Below are positions 7,836-16,286 of a stretch of DNA of 64,000 nt, in pieces. The stretch is from Armatimonadota bacterium (lineage in GTDB: Bacteria > Armatimonadota > Hebobacteria > CAIYQO01): contig JAKPKV010000030.1 of the NCBI GenBank assembly GCA_029553475.1, forward strand, positions 98,585-162,584. The letters run 5' to 3'. Every line of letters begins with the position of its first letter. Positions within the stretch are counted from its first letter, which is position 1. The position numbers were made by a program, and so were the translations under genes. The notes under the pieces were generated by a model. The model made no database searches. It worked only from the letters and a program-made list of their open reading frames with translations, and was not told where the DNA came from.

Positions 7836-9602
7836 CTACTCTATCACCGCCGGGAAGATCGGTTTCTCCCCCTTCTTGCGGCCGTGTTTCGGGGCTTCGA
7901 AGCGGGCGAAGATGCCCCAGCCGCGGCCGGCGGCGGTGTCGAAGGCGATCATCAGCTCGTGCTGGCCGGCGGCGAGCGCCAGCGGGATGCTGGAGCGGCC
8001 GGGCACGGCGGGGTTGGCGCATTTCGGCTCGGCGAACAGCGGCTGGCCGTCCATGAACACCCGCACGCCGCCGTCATGGCCGAGGTGGAGGATCCAGCGG
8101 CCGTCGGCGGGGACCTGGAGCCGCGCGCCCAGGTAGACCAGCCCGTCGCCGTCGCCGACGCGGTCGTGCACGAGCACGAAGCCGTCGCCCTCGCGCGACT
8201 GCACCGGCTGCCAGCCCGCGGCATCCGCCAGCGTGACGGCCGGCGCGTCCGCCACGCCCCCGGTTTTCGGGCGCAGCGCGGAGAGTTGCCAGTGCCGCAG
8301 ATTCGGCGACAGGTCTTTCCCGGAGAGATCGGCGGGGATCACCTCCGGCGGCACCGGCCCCATGTTGAAATACTGGCGCACGCCGCCGGTGAAGGTCAGC
8401 GCGATGATCGCCGTCTGCGCGATGGGATCGGGGCACTCCGCCGGCAGGCCGGAGATGACCAGCCGATCCTTCTCCTGCGTGAACGGCAGCGCCGGGCCGT
8501 CGGGATAGAGCCGCGCCGCGTGCAGTGTGCCGTGCAGCGCGCCGATGGCCAGCTCCGTGCCCGGCCAGCGGGAGCACCAGTAGTAATAGGTGTCGCCCTT
8601 GCGCGTCCAGTTGCCCAGGGCGGAGACGATGGCGCCGACGCGGTCCACCTCGCCGTAGATCACGTCGCCGTAGGTCTCCAGCCATTTCCCCACCGCCGTC
8701 AGCCGCTCCACCGCTTCCGCCGGCACGCTGCCGTCGGGGTGCGGGCCGATGTTCAGCAGCAGGTTGCCGCCGCCGGCGGTGCAGGTGCGCAGCATCTCCA
8801 GCACCTTGCGGACGGAATGCCAGTCTTCCGGCGGCGTCCGCTGCCAGCCCCAGGAGCCGTTGAAGGTCATGCACGCTTCCCAGGCGCGGCCGACGGCTTC
8901 CGGGGTGATATGCTCCTCCGGCGTGCCGAAATCCTCGGGGATTTGCGCGCGGTCGTTGATGAGAATGTCCGGCTGCAGCGCGCGCGCCATCGCGTTCATG
9001 CGGTAGCTGTCCCAGAGCCGCGGCGAGGCCAGCGGCCAGGAGACGTCGTACCAGAGGATGTCAATTTTGCCGTAATTCGACAGCAGCTCACGCACGCAGC
9101 CCTGGGTGAAGGCGATGAAGCGCTGGCGCGCGTCTTCATCCTCGCGGCAGCGGATGCCGTCCGGATGGTGCCAGTCCATCAGCGAGTAATAGAACCCCAC
9201 GCGCAGGCCGGCTTCGCGCGCGGCCTCGACGTATTCCGCCACCAGGTCGCGCCCCGGCCCGCGCCGCACCGCATTGTAGTCGGTCTGCTCCGTATCCCAC
9301 AGGCAAAAGCCCTCGTGGTGCTTGGTGGTGAGCACCATGTAGCGCATCCCGGCGGCCTTGGCCAACTGCGCCCACTCCCGCGCGAAGCCCGGCTTGGGAT
9401 GCCAGCGCTCCGCCAGCGGCTCGTACGCCGGGAGGGGGATCCGCTCCAGGTTCATCACCCACTCGTTGCGCCCGAGCTGGGAGTACAGCCCCCAGTGGAT
9501 GAACATGCCGAAGCGCGCGGCGTGCCACCACCGCATGCGTTTTTCCCGCGTGCGCTCGGCCTTCGCCAGGTAGGTGTCGTCACAAGAAAAGGTTGTCGTC
9601 AT
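7836..9602 (-). CDS. Alpha-L-fucosidase (GH29)
   Basis: 588 residues. It hydrolyses terminal alpha-L-fucose by the retaining mechanism. The family opening FGMFIHWGLYS is at residues 31-41, TTKHHEGF at 92-99, and the nucleophile is probably D186 in DILWYDVSWP. The segment LLLNIGPHPDG (about 285) is another GH29 hallmark. The catalytic barrel covers about 20-340; the last 110 residues (from about 475) look like a beta-sandwich of PA14 or galactose-binding type (VYLGARLQVPADGRWILHLG). No signal peptide is evident, suggesting cytoplasmic action. It is the last gene of a tight operon: it starts nine bases after the creatininase-like gene ends. The acid/base residue is not placed. Confidence 0.92.
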   Translation of the reverse strand: MTTTFSCDDTYLAKAERTREKRMRWWHAARFGMFIHWGLYSQLGRNEWVMNLERIPLPAYEPLAERWHPKPGFAREWAQLAKAAGMRYMVLTTKHHEGFCLWDTEQTDYNAVRRGPGRDLVAEYVEAAREAGLRVGFYYSLMDWHHPDGIRCREDEDARQRFIAFTQGCVRELLSNYGKIDILWYDVSWPLASPRLWDSYRMNAMARALQPDILINDRAQIPEDFGTPEEHITPEAVGRAWEACMTFNGSWGWQRTPPEDWHSVRKVLEMLRTCTAGGGNLLLNIGPHPDGSVPAEAVERLTAVGKWLETYGDVIYGEVDRVGAIVSALGNWTRKGDTYYYWCSRWPGTELAIGALHGTLHAARLYPDGPALPFTQEKDRLVISGLPAECPDPIAQTAIIALTFTGGVRQYFNMGPVPPEVIPADLSGKDLSPNLRHWQLSALRPKTGGVADAPAVTLADAAGWQPVQSREGDGFVLVHDRVGDGDGLVYLGARLQVPADGRWILHLGHDGGVRVFMDGQPLFAEPKCANPAVPGRSSIPLALAAGQHELMIAFDTAAGRGWGIFARFEAPKHGRKKGEKPIFPAVIE

Positions 9603-9611
9603 CGTCGTCCC

Positions 9612-10409
9612 TCAATGTTGCGTGCGCGCCGTGTATTCGGCCTGCAGCCGCGGCGCTTCGATATCGGCTTTCACCGCGGTGAGAATCTCCGCCACGCGGG
9701 TGCTGTAGGCGCGCAGCAGGAATTCGCCCTTCTCGGCGGTGGCGCGCGCCGCGTCGCCGGCGTAGTGGGTGGGGAAATCGGCGTACCACCAGACCGGCGT
9801 GGCGCAGGGCAGGTGCGCCAGCCGCTTTTGCGGCGCGCCGACGGGACCCCGCTGCTCCAGCTTCACCAGCTCGGGATTGATGGCCAGCATCACGCTCGTT
9901 TCCGCTTCCCCACCGTGTTCGTCAAATTCGCTCTCCATCATGGCTTTCCATTCCTCGCTGCCGAGTGTCGGCCGCAGGTAGTGACTCAGCGTGATGATAT
10001 AGAGCGTGAACGCGCGCGGGGATTCCAGCATGCGGAAGGCGAATTGGCCGAGAAAATTTTCGTTGCCGCCGTGCCCGTTGAGGAGGACGATCTTCCGGCA
10101 GCCGTTGCGGGCGATCTCCTCGCAGAGGTTCTCCAGCAGCGCCGCCATCAGGTCGTGACGGATGGCGATGGTGCCGGGGTACTGCTTCGCCTCGTGAATC
10201 TGCCCGTAATAGAAGGTCGGGAAGAGGATGGCCGGCTCCAGCGCCACCGCGCGTTCGGCGACGCGCGCCGCCGCCAGCACGTCCATCCCCAGCGGCAGGT
10301 GCTCGCCGTGCTTTTCCAGCACGCCCAGCGGCAGCAGGCAGGTCTGTTCCACCGCCTCCAGCGCCCGCGCGAACTCCGGCGCGGTCAATTCCTCCCATTT
10401 CCAGCTCAT
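9612..10409 (-). CDS. Creatininase family amidohydrolase
   Basis: 265 residues, the usual family length, cytoplasmic, two-metal hydrolase fold. E32, H34 and D43 in LGVLEKHGEHLPLGMD and H113 in LLNGHGGN match the metal ligands of the family. NGHGGN replaces the NGHxEN form of true creatininase, so the substrate is probably another cyclic or formamide-type amide; MftE and FAPy deformylase belong to the same superfamily. It starts one base after the GNAT gene and is followed nine bases later by the fucosidase. Creatininase-like genes are often placed in sugar-catabolic loci in this type of genome, with unknown role. Confidence 0.88.
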   Translation of the reverse strand: MSWKWEELTAPEFARALEAVEQTCLLPLGVLEKHGEHLPLGMDVLAAARVAERAVALEPAILFPTFYYGQIHEAKQYPGTIAIRHDLMAALLENLCEEIARNGCRKIVLLNGHGGNENFLGQFAFRMLESPRAFTLYIITLSHYLRPTLGSEEWKAMMESEFDEHGGEAETSVMLAINPELVKLEQRGPVGAPQKRLAHLPCATPVWWYADFPTHYAGDAARATAEKGEFLLRAYSTRVAEILTAVKADIEAPRLQAEYTARTQH

Positions 10410-10410
10410 C

Positions 10411-10899
10411 TCAGACCTCCAGCGGCTGCGCTTTCAGCAGGTTGCGGTAAATGCCCGGCACCGATCCCTCGATGACCGTCGCGCCGACCGCCTTGCGGTA
10501 GAACTCCACCGGGCCGGCGCCGCCGATGACGGCGTAGCCATAGCCCTTGTCCCACATCGCCTTCAGGCAGGCGCCGAGCAGCGCCGTGCCGAGGCCGCGC
10601 CCGCGCTGGTCCTCGCGCACGCCCGTCGGCCCGAAAAAGCCGAGGGCGGTGCAGTCATAGCTGCCGAAGCCCAGCAGGATGCCGTCCTCCACCGCGACGA
10701 GCGTGGAGACGGGCGTCGCGGCGAAGCCGCGCTCGGCCTCCGCCGCCCACGACGCGGAGAAATGGGCGGTGATCCAGTCGCCGACGATGCGCTTTTCGAA
10801 AGAGAACGCCGGGCGGATTTCCACGCCGGCGCCGCGCAGCTCGTCCAGCAGGCCGGCGAAATCGGGCAGCTCGTACAGTTTGACCAGCATATCGGGCAT
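10411..10899 (-). CDS. GNAT family N-acetyltransferase
   Basis: 162 residues. The acetyl-CoA pyrophosphate loop is EDQRGRGLGTAL (about 101-112), preceded by the beta-4 strand GFFGPTGV; the last third YAVIGGAGPVEFYRKAVGA fits the fold's end. First gene of the GNAT-creatininase-fucosidase operon; the next gene begins one base after its stop. CTGGAG lies upstream of the ATG. Acceptor unknown; an amino-sugar or a small amine would fit the operon, but that is inference. Confidence 0.85.
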   Translation of the reverse strand: MPDMLVKLYELPDFAGLLDELRGAGVEIRPAFSFEKRIVGDWITAHFSASWAAEAERGFAATPVSTLVAVEDGILLGFGSYDCTALGFFGPTGVREDQRGRGLGTALLGACLKAMWDKGYGYAVIGGAGPVEFYRKAVGATVIEGSVPGIYRNLLKAQPLEV

Positions 10900-11045
10900 C
10901 GTGCGAACTCCAGGAATAGGCTGTTCCCCTTCTTGCCCGTCAGCGGGGAAATTCCTGCCGCCCCCGCAAATTATGCGCGCGTTCTGCCGGCCGGCGCGAC
11001 GGCGTCACCATTTTTCCGATCACAGCGCCGGGCGCCGAATTATTG

Positions 11046-11213
11046 CGAGTACGAGCACGAGTACGAAGGATACGCGAACCCTGGCGTGACGCGTATGGGG
11101 GCCTGGGCGGGCGTTCCTCCCCGTCGTACTCGTAGTCGTACTTCAGATACGTGCGGACAGGATGTCCGCGCTCCAATGGGCGCTCCGGTGGGCACTATTC
11201 GTACTCGTACTCG
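11046..11213. repeat. CGTACT/CGAGTA-rich element, copy 1
   Basis: CGAGTACGAGCACGAGTACG at 11046-11065 is followed by a conserved tail (ACGCGAACCCT, then CGTGACGC). Opposite-sense CGTACTCG words occur at 11122-11144 and 11199-11213. The palindrome GCGGACA-gga-TGTCCGC sits at 11153-11169 followed by GCTCC. The same pieces recur at 16128-16246, so this is a genuine repeat family. Confidence 0.8.
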
Positions 11214-11389
11214 CATCCCCTGGAGGGCGAGACGCCGTCGAGCCGCGCGCGGAGGAGCCGCCCACGCTCTTCCCCATCCCTTCCGCGCGTCACCTCACCT
11301 CTTCACCTTGTCACCTCTTCACCTCTTCTCCTCGTCACCCCCACGCGGACGCATGCGCAATTTCCGCGGCCTGGTCATGCGCGCACGAG

Positions 11390-11419
11390 TTGCCGGATAG
11401 CGGCTGGAATGGGTATGAT
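11390..11419 (+). promoter_or_regulatory. Promoter of the YkgJ-like gene
   Basis: TTGCCG (11390-11395), 18-bp spacer, TATGAT (11414-11419). The start would fall near 11426, leaving about 13 nt before the ATG at 11439 with GAGGG in between. Confidence 0.6.
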
Positions 11420-11438
11420 GACCGTGAGGGATCGCGCC

Positions 11439-12686
11439 ATGACCGATGTATCGCGTGTGAGCCTGCCCGCATACCAGTGTTTTGCCTGCCGGGGCTGCGC
11501 CGCCTGCTGCAAAGGGATCTTCACCATCGCGCTCTCCGCGGAGGAGGCGGCGCGGATCCGCGCGCAGGGGTGGGAGCGGGAGCCGGGGCTCAAAGGCGTG
11601 AAGCTGATGGTCCCCTACGGCGACACGGTGCGGCTGAATCACCGTCCGGGCGGCGACTGCGTCTTTCTGGATGGCGACAACCGCTGCCGCATTCACGCGA
11701 AATTCGGCGCGGAGGCCAAGCCGCTGGCCTGCCGCGCCTACCCGTTCAAGCATATCCCCACCGGCGACGGCGTGCGGATTGACCTGCGGTATGATTGCCC
11801 GGCGGTGGCGGCGAATGACGGCCAACCGTTAACCGAGTATCGTGCGGAGCTGGAGGCGCTGGCGACCGAGGTGATCCACGGCGACCCGGCGGAGATGGCG
11901 CCGCCGCGCTTCACCGAGGCGATCTACCTGCCCTGGGGGCACGCCGCGCGCGTCACCGATCTCTTCCTGCGCCTGCTGGCCGCGGAGGAGTTCGACCTGA
12001 CGACCCGCGTGGTGGGGTGCGTGGACGCCATCGAGCTGCTCGGCTCGCTGCGCATTGACCAGCTTGACGCGCCGGCGCTGGAGGTCCTGCTCAATACCAT
12101 CTACCAGAAGGCCACCGCCACGATGCGGGTGAATCCGCTGGAGCGGAACGCCCCGCCCGCCCTGGTGCTCACCGCCTTCCGCCAGCACCTGTGTCTCTAC
12201 GGCCGCGAGGATCGCTGGGGGGCGAAAAGCTCCTTCTTCCAGCGATTGTGGCTCTACCTGCGCATGGTGGATGGCGGCGGGTTCGTGCCGCGGCTGCGCG
12301 CGGATTTCCCCCGCGTCCCCTTCTTCATCCTCGAGGACCCGCTGGGCATCCCGCCCGACGCGGTGGTGGAGCCGATCGCGCGCTGCCTGCGCCTGCGGCT
12401 GGAGAGCATGGGCTATTTCGGCCCGAATTTCTACCACTACCCGCTGCTCGACGGCCTCGGCGCCCTCTTCCTCACCTATCCGATGACCTGCTGGTTCGCC
12501 CGCGCCTACGCGGTGGGGCGCAAGCTGCCCGCCCCCGATGCCGACTGCATGGCGCGCGGGGTGCAGCTTGCCAACCACGCCTACGGCATCTCGCCCGTGC
12601 AGAACCTCCCGGTGGAGCGCGCCCGCCTCGCCAGCCTGTGCAAACGGCAGACGCTGCGGAAACTCGTCGCATGGTATGGGCGGTGA
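11439..12686 (+). CDS. YkgJ-type zinc/iron-chelating cysteine-cluster protein, long form
   Basis: 415 residues. The N-terminal quarter is the YkgJ/UPF0153 domain: C14, C17, C20, C23 and C24 in CFACRGCAACCKG, then CVFLDGDNRCRIH and a CRAYPF near residue 100. Such clusters chelate Zn or an Fe-S centre; the biochemical role of the family is unsettled. The remaining 300 residues are helical with no motif I recognise, so the protein is several times longer than simple YkgJ proteins (80-130 residues). The ATG at 11439 has GAGGG eight bases upstream; an in-frame GTG at 11424 is an alternative. Followed after 59 bp by an amidohydrolase. Confidence 0.75.
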   Translation: MTDVSRVSLPAYQCFACRGCAACCKGIFTIALSAEEAARIRAQGWEREPGLKGVKLMVPYGDTVRLNHRPGGDCVFLDGDNRCRIHAKFGAEAKPLACRAYPFKHIPTGDGVRIDLRYDCPAVAANDGQPLTEYRAELEALATEVIHGDPAEMAPPRFTEAIYLPWGHAARVTDLFLRLLAAEEFDLTTRVVGCVDAIELLGSLRIDQLDAPALEVLLNTIYQKATATMRVNPLERNAPPALVLTAFRQHLCLYGREDRWGAKSSFFQRLWLYLRMVDGGGFVPRLRADFPRVPFFILEDPLGIPPDAVVEPIARCLRLRLESMGYFGPNFYHYPLLDGLGALFLTYPMTCWFARAYAVGRKLPAPDADCMARGVQLANHAYGISPVQNLPVERARLASLCKRQTLRKLVAWYGR

Positions 12687-12745
12687 GCAGGACATTCCCC
12701 TACCCCGCCGAAATTCACCGTCAATGCCCGCCGTGAGGTCATGCC

Positions 12746-14065
12746 ATGCCCACCTACGAGACTGACCTGTACCGCCGCCTGAAGGCCCACCTGGATGCCG
12801 TGCCCGCCGTGGATTGCCACGAGCATCTGCAGCGGGAGTCGGAGCTGCCGCGCGGGGAGGATATCCACCTCGGGCGTGTGTTCATCCATTACGCCAACTG
12901 CGACCTGATCAGCGCCGGGCTGCCGCGCGCCGATTACGAGCGCGTGATGGATGGGAAGAACGGCCTGTCGCCGCGCGCGCGCTGGGCGCTGCTGGAGCCG
13001 TGGTATCGTAAGGCGTGGAACACCGCCTATTGCGAAGCGCTGCGCATCGCCATCCGCGATCTCTACGGCATCGAGGATTTCTCCGCCGACACGGTGGACG
13101 CGCTCACCGACGCGATGCGCGCGGCCATCGCGCCGGGCTTCACCCGCCGGGTGTTCGACCGCGCCGGCATAGACTTCGCGATGACCAATCCCTTCGGGCC
13201 GAAGCTGGTCTTCAATCCCGATTTTGACCCCGACTGCTTCATCGTGGATATGGTGGATAATTTTACGGGCACGCAGTGCGCACGGCTGGCGGAGGAATCT
13301 GGGATGCGCATCGCCTGTCTTGATGATTACCTGCTGGCGATTGACCGGTACTTTGCGCAATACGGGGCCATCGCCGGCGCCTTCAAGGTGGGTCGCGCCT
13401 ACGACCGCACCCTTTGCTGGGCGGATGTTCCCCGCGCCGATGCCGAGCATGTCTTCAATCGCCTGCTGGCGTTCAGCGATTATCCGGACCGCCGCGAGGT
13501 GCAGGCATTCGAGGACTTCATCATGCATTATCTCTGCCGCAAGTGCGGCGAATACGGCATCCGCATGAAGTTCCACACCGGCCTGCAGGAGGGCAACGGC
13601 AACCTGATTACCAACAGCCGGGCGGCACTACTCGCCAACCTGTTCATGAAATATCCGCGGACGGGTTTTGACATCTACCACATCTCGTATCCGTATCAGG
13701 AAGAGCTGGCGACGCTGGCGAAGAATTTTCCGAATGTCACCGTGGATTTCTGCTGGATGTGGATCATCAACCCCGCGGCGGGCCGGCGCGCGCTCTCCGA
13801 CATGCTCGACACCGTGCCCGCCAGCAAGCTCCACGGCTTCGGCGGCGATTTCATCTTCGTGGAGGGCAGCTACGGCCACGCCGCCATCGCCCGCCGCGAA
13901 ATCGCCCGCGTCCTCGCCGAGAAGGTGGAAGAAGGCCGCTTCGGCGAGGAGTATGCCGCGCGGGTCGGCACGATGCTGCTGCGCGATAACGCGCTGGAGA
14001 ATTTCGGCCTGGCGGAGCGGCGGGCCGCGTTCAGGGCGATCGCCGGGGAGGCGGCAGGGATGTAG
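12746..14065 (+). CDS. Amidohydrolase superfamily protein
   Basis: 439 residues, cytoplasmic TIM-barrel metalloenzyme. H25 and H27 in DCHEHLQ are the strand-1 metal ligands; FHTGLQEG and YHISYPYQEE provide the later histidines, and GFGGDF the strand-8 aspartate. Order and spacing resemble the amidohydrolase-2/uronate-isomerase-like branch; no carboxylated lysine signature is seen. GTGAGG lies seven bases before the ATG at 12746. Same direction as the YkgJ-like gene upstream. A sugar-acid or lactone substrate is likely from context, but not shown. Confidence 0.8.
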   Translation: MPTYETDLYRRLKAHLDAVPAVDCHEHLQRESELPRGEDIHLGRVFIHYANCDLISAGLPRADYERVMDGKNGLSPRARWALLEPWYRKAWNTAYCEALRIAIRDLYGIEDFSADTVDALTDAMRAAIAPGFTRRVFDRAGIDFAMTNPFGPKLVFNPDFDPDCFIVDMVDNFTGTQCARLAEESGMRIACLDDYLLAIDRYFAQYGAIAGAFKVGRAYDRTLCWADVPRADAEHVFNRLLAFSDYPDRREVQAFEDFIMHYLCRKCGEYGIRMKFHTGLQEGNGNLITNSRAALLANLFMKYPRTGFDIYHISYPYQEELATLAKNFPNVTVDFCWMWIINPAAGRRALSDMLDTVPASKLHGFGGDFIFVEGSYGHAAIARREIARVLAEKVEEGRFGEEYAARVGTMLLRDNALENFGLAERRAAFRAIAGEAAGM

Positions 14066-14197
14066 ATGGGCTTCCGCTTCGGTATGTGGCCGGGCTCCCG
14101 CCCTGTTCCAGACGGTGACCATAGCTGCAGCCTGTTCCTCCGCGCGCGGCGCCATCGCATCGTCCCGCTACGGCCTGCGTCCGCCGGGGGCGCGCGG

Positions 14198-16003
14198 TTA
14201 ATCGAGCGCGGGCAGGCCCGGCAGTTGCGCGCCGAACTGCTGCCGGCAGAGCATGGCGTAGAGCCCGTTGCATGCCAGCAGCTCCGCGTGGCGCCCGCAT
14301 TCCGCCACTCGCCCGCGTTCAATCACCGCGATCTGGTCGGCGCGGATGACGGTGGCCAGCCGGTGCGCGATGACGAGGGTGGTGCGGTCGCGCATCAGCG
14401 CCTCCAGCGCCTGCTGCACGATGCGCTCGCTCTCGGAGTCCAGCGCGCTGGTCGCCTCGTCGAGGATGAGGATGGCGGGGTCCTTCAAAAACGCGCGGGC
14501 GATGGCGATCCGCTGCTTTTGCCCGCCGGAAAGCTTGATGCCCCGTTCACCGAGCATGGTATTGAAACCCTGGTCGAGCTCTTCGATGAAGCCCAGCGCG
14601 TACGCCTGCTCCGCAGCCCGGCGCACCTCCTCGGAGGTGGCGTCCGGCCGGCCGTAGAGGATGTTCTCCTCGATGGTGCCGGAGAACAGCATCGGGTCCT
14701 GCGGCACCAGCCCTACCTGCGCGCGCAGCGAATACACCGTGTAGTCGCGGATATCGCGGCCGTCAATGGCGATGGAGCCGGCTTCCCAGTCGTAGAACCG
14801 GTTCAGCAGGTGCGTCACCGTGGTTTTGCCGCCGCCCGACGGCCCGACGAGGGCGGTGGTGGTCCGCGCGGGGATGTGCAGCGTGAAGTCGGCCAGCGCG
14901 GGGGACAGCGCGTCGGGGTAACGGAAGGTGAGCGCAGACACGCGGATGTCGCCGGCGACACGCGGCGCTTTCACCGCGCCGGGGCGGTCGGCGATCTCCG
15001 GCTCAGTGTCGAAAATCTCGAAGATGCGGTCCGTGGCGCCCAGCGCGTTGGCGGTGATGAGCTGCATCTCGTTCAGCCGCTCGAACGGCCCATAGACCTG
15101 CCCCTGCATGAGGATGAACTGGGCGATGAGGCCGATGGAGAGCTCGCCGGGCTGGAAGATGCCGATATGCCCGCCGATGAGCAGGATGAGCAGCGGCGCC
15201 AGCGCGTTGATGCCGGTCACGGCCGCCTGGCTGAGGCCGTTTAAGTGCGAGTTGTAGATGCCGAGGTCAATGAGCGAGTTGGAGTCCTCGCTGAAGCGCT
15301 GCACCTCGTCATCCTCGCGGGTGAAGGTCTTCACCACGGTGGAGGCGGCCAGCTTCTCCTGCGTCGCCCCGGCCAGCCCGGCCAGTTGATCGCGAATGGC
15401 GCGGGCGTTCGCCTTCACCCGCCAGCTCAACAGGCGCTGCACGACGACGTGGAAGGGGATGAGCGCCATGGAGAGGAGCGCCAGCTTCACGTTCTGCGAG
15501 AAGAGGATGCTCATCACCACGGTGATCTGCACGACGTTCATCCAGGACTGGATGAGCCCCTGGTTCAGAAATGGCTGCACCGCTTCCACGTCGCCGATGA
15601 TGCGGCTGGTGAGCGAGCCGGAGCGATGGGCGTCGAAAAAGGAGTGGGAGAGTTTTTGGATATGGGCGTAGAGATCGCAGCGCAGGTCGCGCACCACCGA
15701 CCAAACCGCGCGCGCGCCGATGCGCGAGCGCAGGTAGACGGGCAGCGCGCTGCCGGCCGCCAGCCCCATGCCGAGCAGCGCCCAGAAGGTCACCTGCCCC
15801 CAGGCGGCGTCACGCGGCAGATCGCCGGCATACGCGGCGGTGAGCACGTCAATGCCCCGCCCGACGAGGACGTTGTTGATGACCGGCACTAAAAATTTGA
15901 CGATGCCGCAGAGGGTGGCCAGCGCGAAGAAGGGCCAGTATGGCCGGATGTAGGCGAGCAGGCGAAAGAGGTTATTCGGCGTACGGTGTGATGGGTCATT
16001 CAT
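14198..16003 (-). CDS. ABC transporter, fused transmembrane and ATP-binding domains (MsbA/multidrug type)
   Basis: 601-residue half-transporter that should dimerise in the inner membrane. The N-terminal 320 residues form six transmembrane helices (for example FFALATLCGIVKFLVPVI and VVQITVVMSILF). The ATPase has Walker A GPSGGGKT at 387-394, LSGGQ at 491-495, Walker B ILILDE at 511-516 and a switch histidine in VIAHRLATV. Length and order match lipid A/multidrug exporters. A TACTAT box at 16021-16026 and GGAAGG lie just upstream of the ATG. Substrate unknown; lipid or drug export are the usual roles. Confidence 0.92.
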   Translation of the reverse strand: MNDPSHRTPNNLFRLLAYIRPYWPFFALATLCGIVKFLVPVINNVLVGRGIDVLTAAYAGDLPRDAAWGQVTFWALLGMGLAAGSALPVYLRSRIGARAVWSVVRDLRCDLYAHIQKLSHSFFDAHRSGSLTSRIIGDVEAVQPFLNQGLIQSWMNVVQITVVMSILFSQNVKLALLSMALIPFHVVVQRLLSWRVKANARAIRDQLAGLAGATQEKLAASTVVKTFTREDDEVQRFSEDSNSLIDLGIYNSHLNGLSQAAVTGINALAPLLILLIGGHIGIFQPGELSIGLIAQFILMQGQVYGPFERLNEMQLITANALGATDRIFEIFDTEPEIADRPGAVKAPRVAGDIRVSALTFRYPDALSPALADFTLHIPARTTTALVGPSGGGKTTVTHLLNRFYDWEAGSIAIDGRDIRDYTVYSLRAQVGLVPQDPMLFSGTIEENILYGRPDATSEEVRRAAEQAYALGFIEELDQGFNTMLGERGIKLSGGQKQRIAIARAFLKDPAILILDEATSALDSESERIVQQALEALMRDRTTLVIAHRLATVIRADQIAVIERGRVAECGRHAELLACNGLYAMLCRQQFGAQLPGLPALD

Positions 16004-16127
16004 GACGGTTCAGGCCTTCCATAGTATTTCTTCGTGTAGGTTTTGCCGTCTCCCTTTTTTCGACGTGAACGGATTGTGTCGGGGTGGGCGGGGGGCATAT
16101 GCATCATCAGCGCGTCAGCGCTCTTTT

Positions 16128-16246
16128 CGTACTCGTGCTCGTACTCGTACTCGAAATCAGCTACGGGCGGACAGGATGTCCGCGCTCCGACGAGTACGAG
16201 TACGAGCACGAAGGGGACGCGAACCCTCTCGTGACGCAGATGGGGG
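16128..16246. repeat. CGTACT/CGAGTA-rich element, copy 2
   Basis: Perfect 20-bp arms at 16134-16153 and 16191-16210 flank the palindrome GCGGACA-gga-TGTCCGC (16167-16183, followed by GCTCC). After the right arm come ACGCGAACCCT and CGTGACGC, as in copy 1. It could fold as a long stem. It separates the ABC transporter start from the end of the cysteine desulfurase gene; the 283-bp gap holds no gene. Confidence 0.8.
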
Positions 16247-16286
16247 GCGAGCCGTCATGCGCCCCCCCTCCCGCTGCCGTCGTTCA

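Larger units (their letters stand above)
10900..11438. other. Divergent intergenic region with repeats
   Basis: No credible gene. It holds one copy of a CGTACT-rich element (11046-11213), then a C/T-rich tract with direct repeats of TCACCTCTTCACC-like words at about 11285-11340, then a promoter at 11390-11419 for the YkgJ-like gene. Frames here are low complexity. Confidence 0.7.

Noticed and set aside
7884..10475. 863-codon open frame on the plus strand
   Set aside because: It lies antisense to three clear genes and has an Arg/His/Gly-rich composition typical of GC-rich shadow frames.
11046..11213. Possible CRISPR array from repeated CGTACTCG words
   Set aside because: Repeat units are short, in both orientations, and there are no uniform spacers or cas genes.
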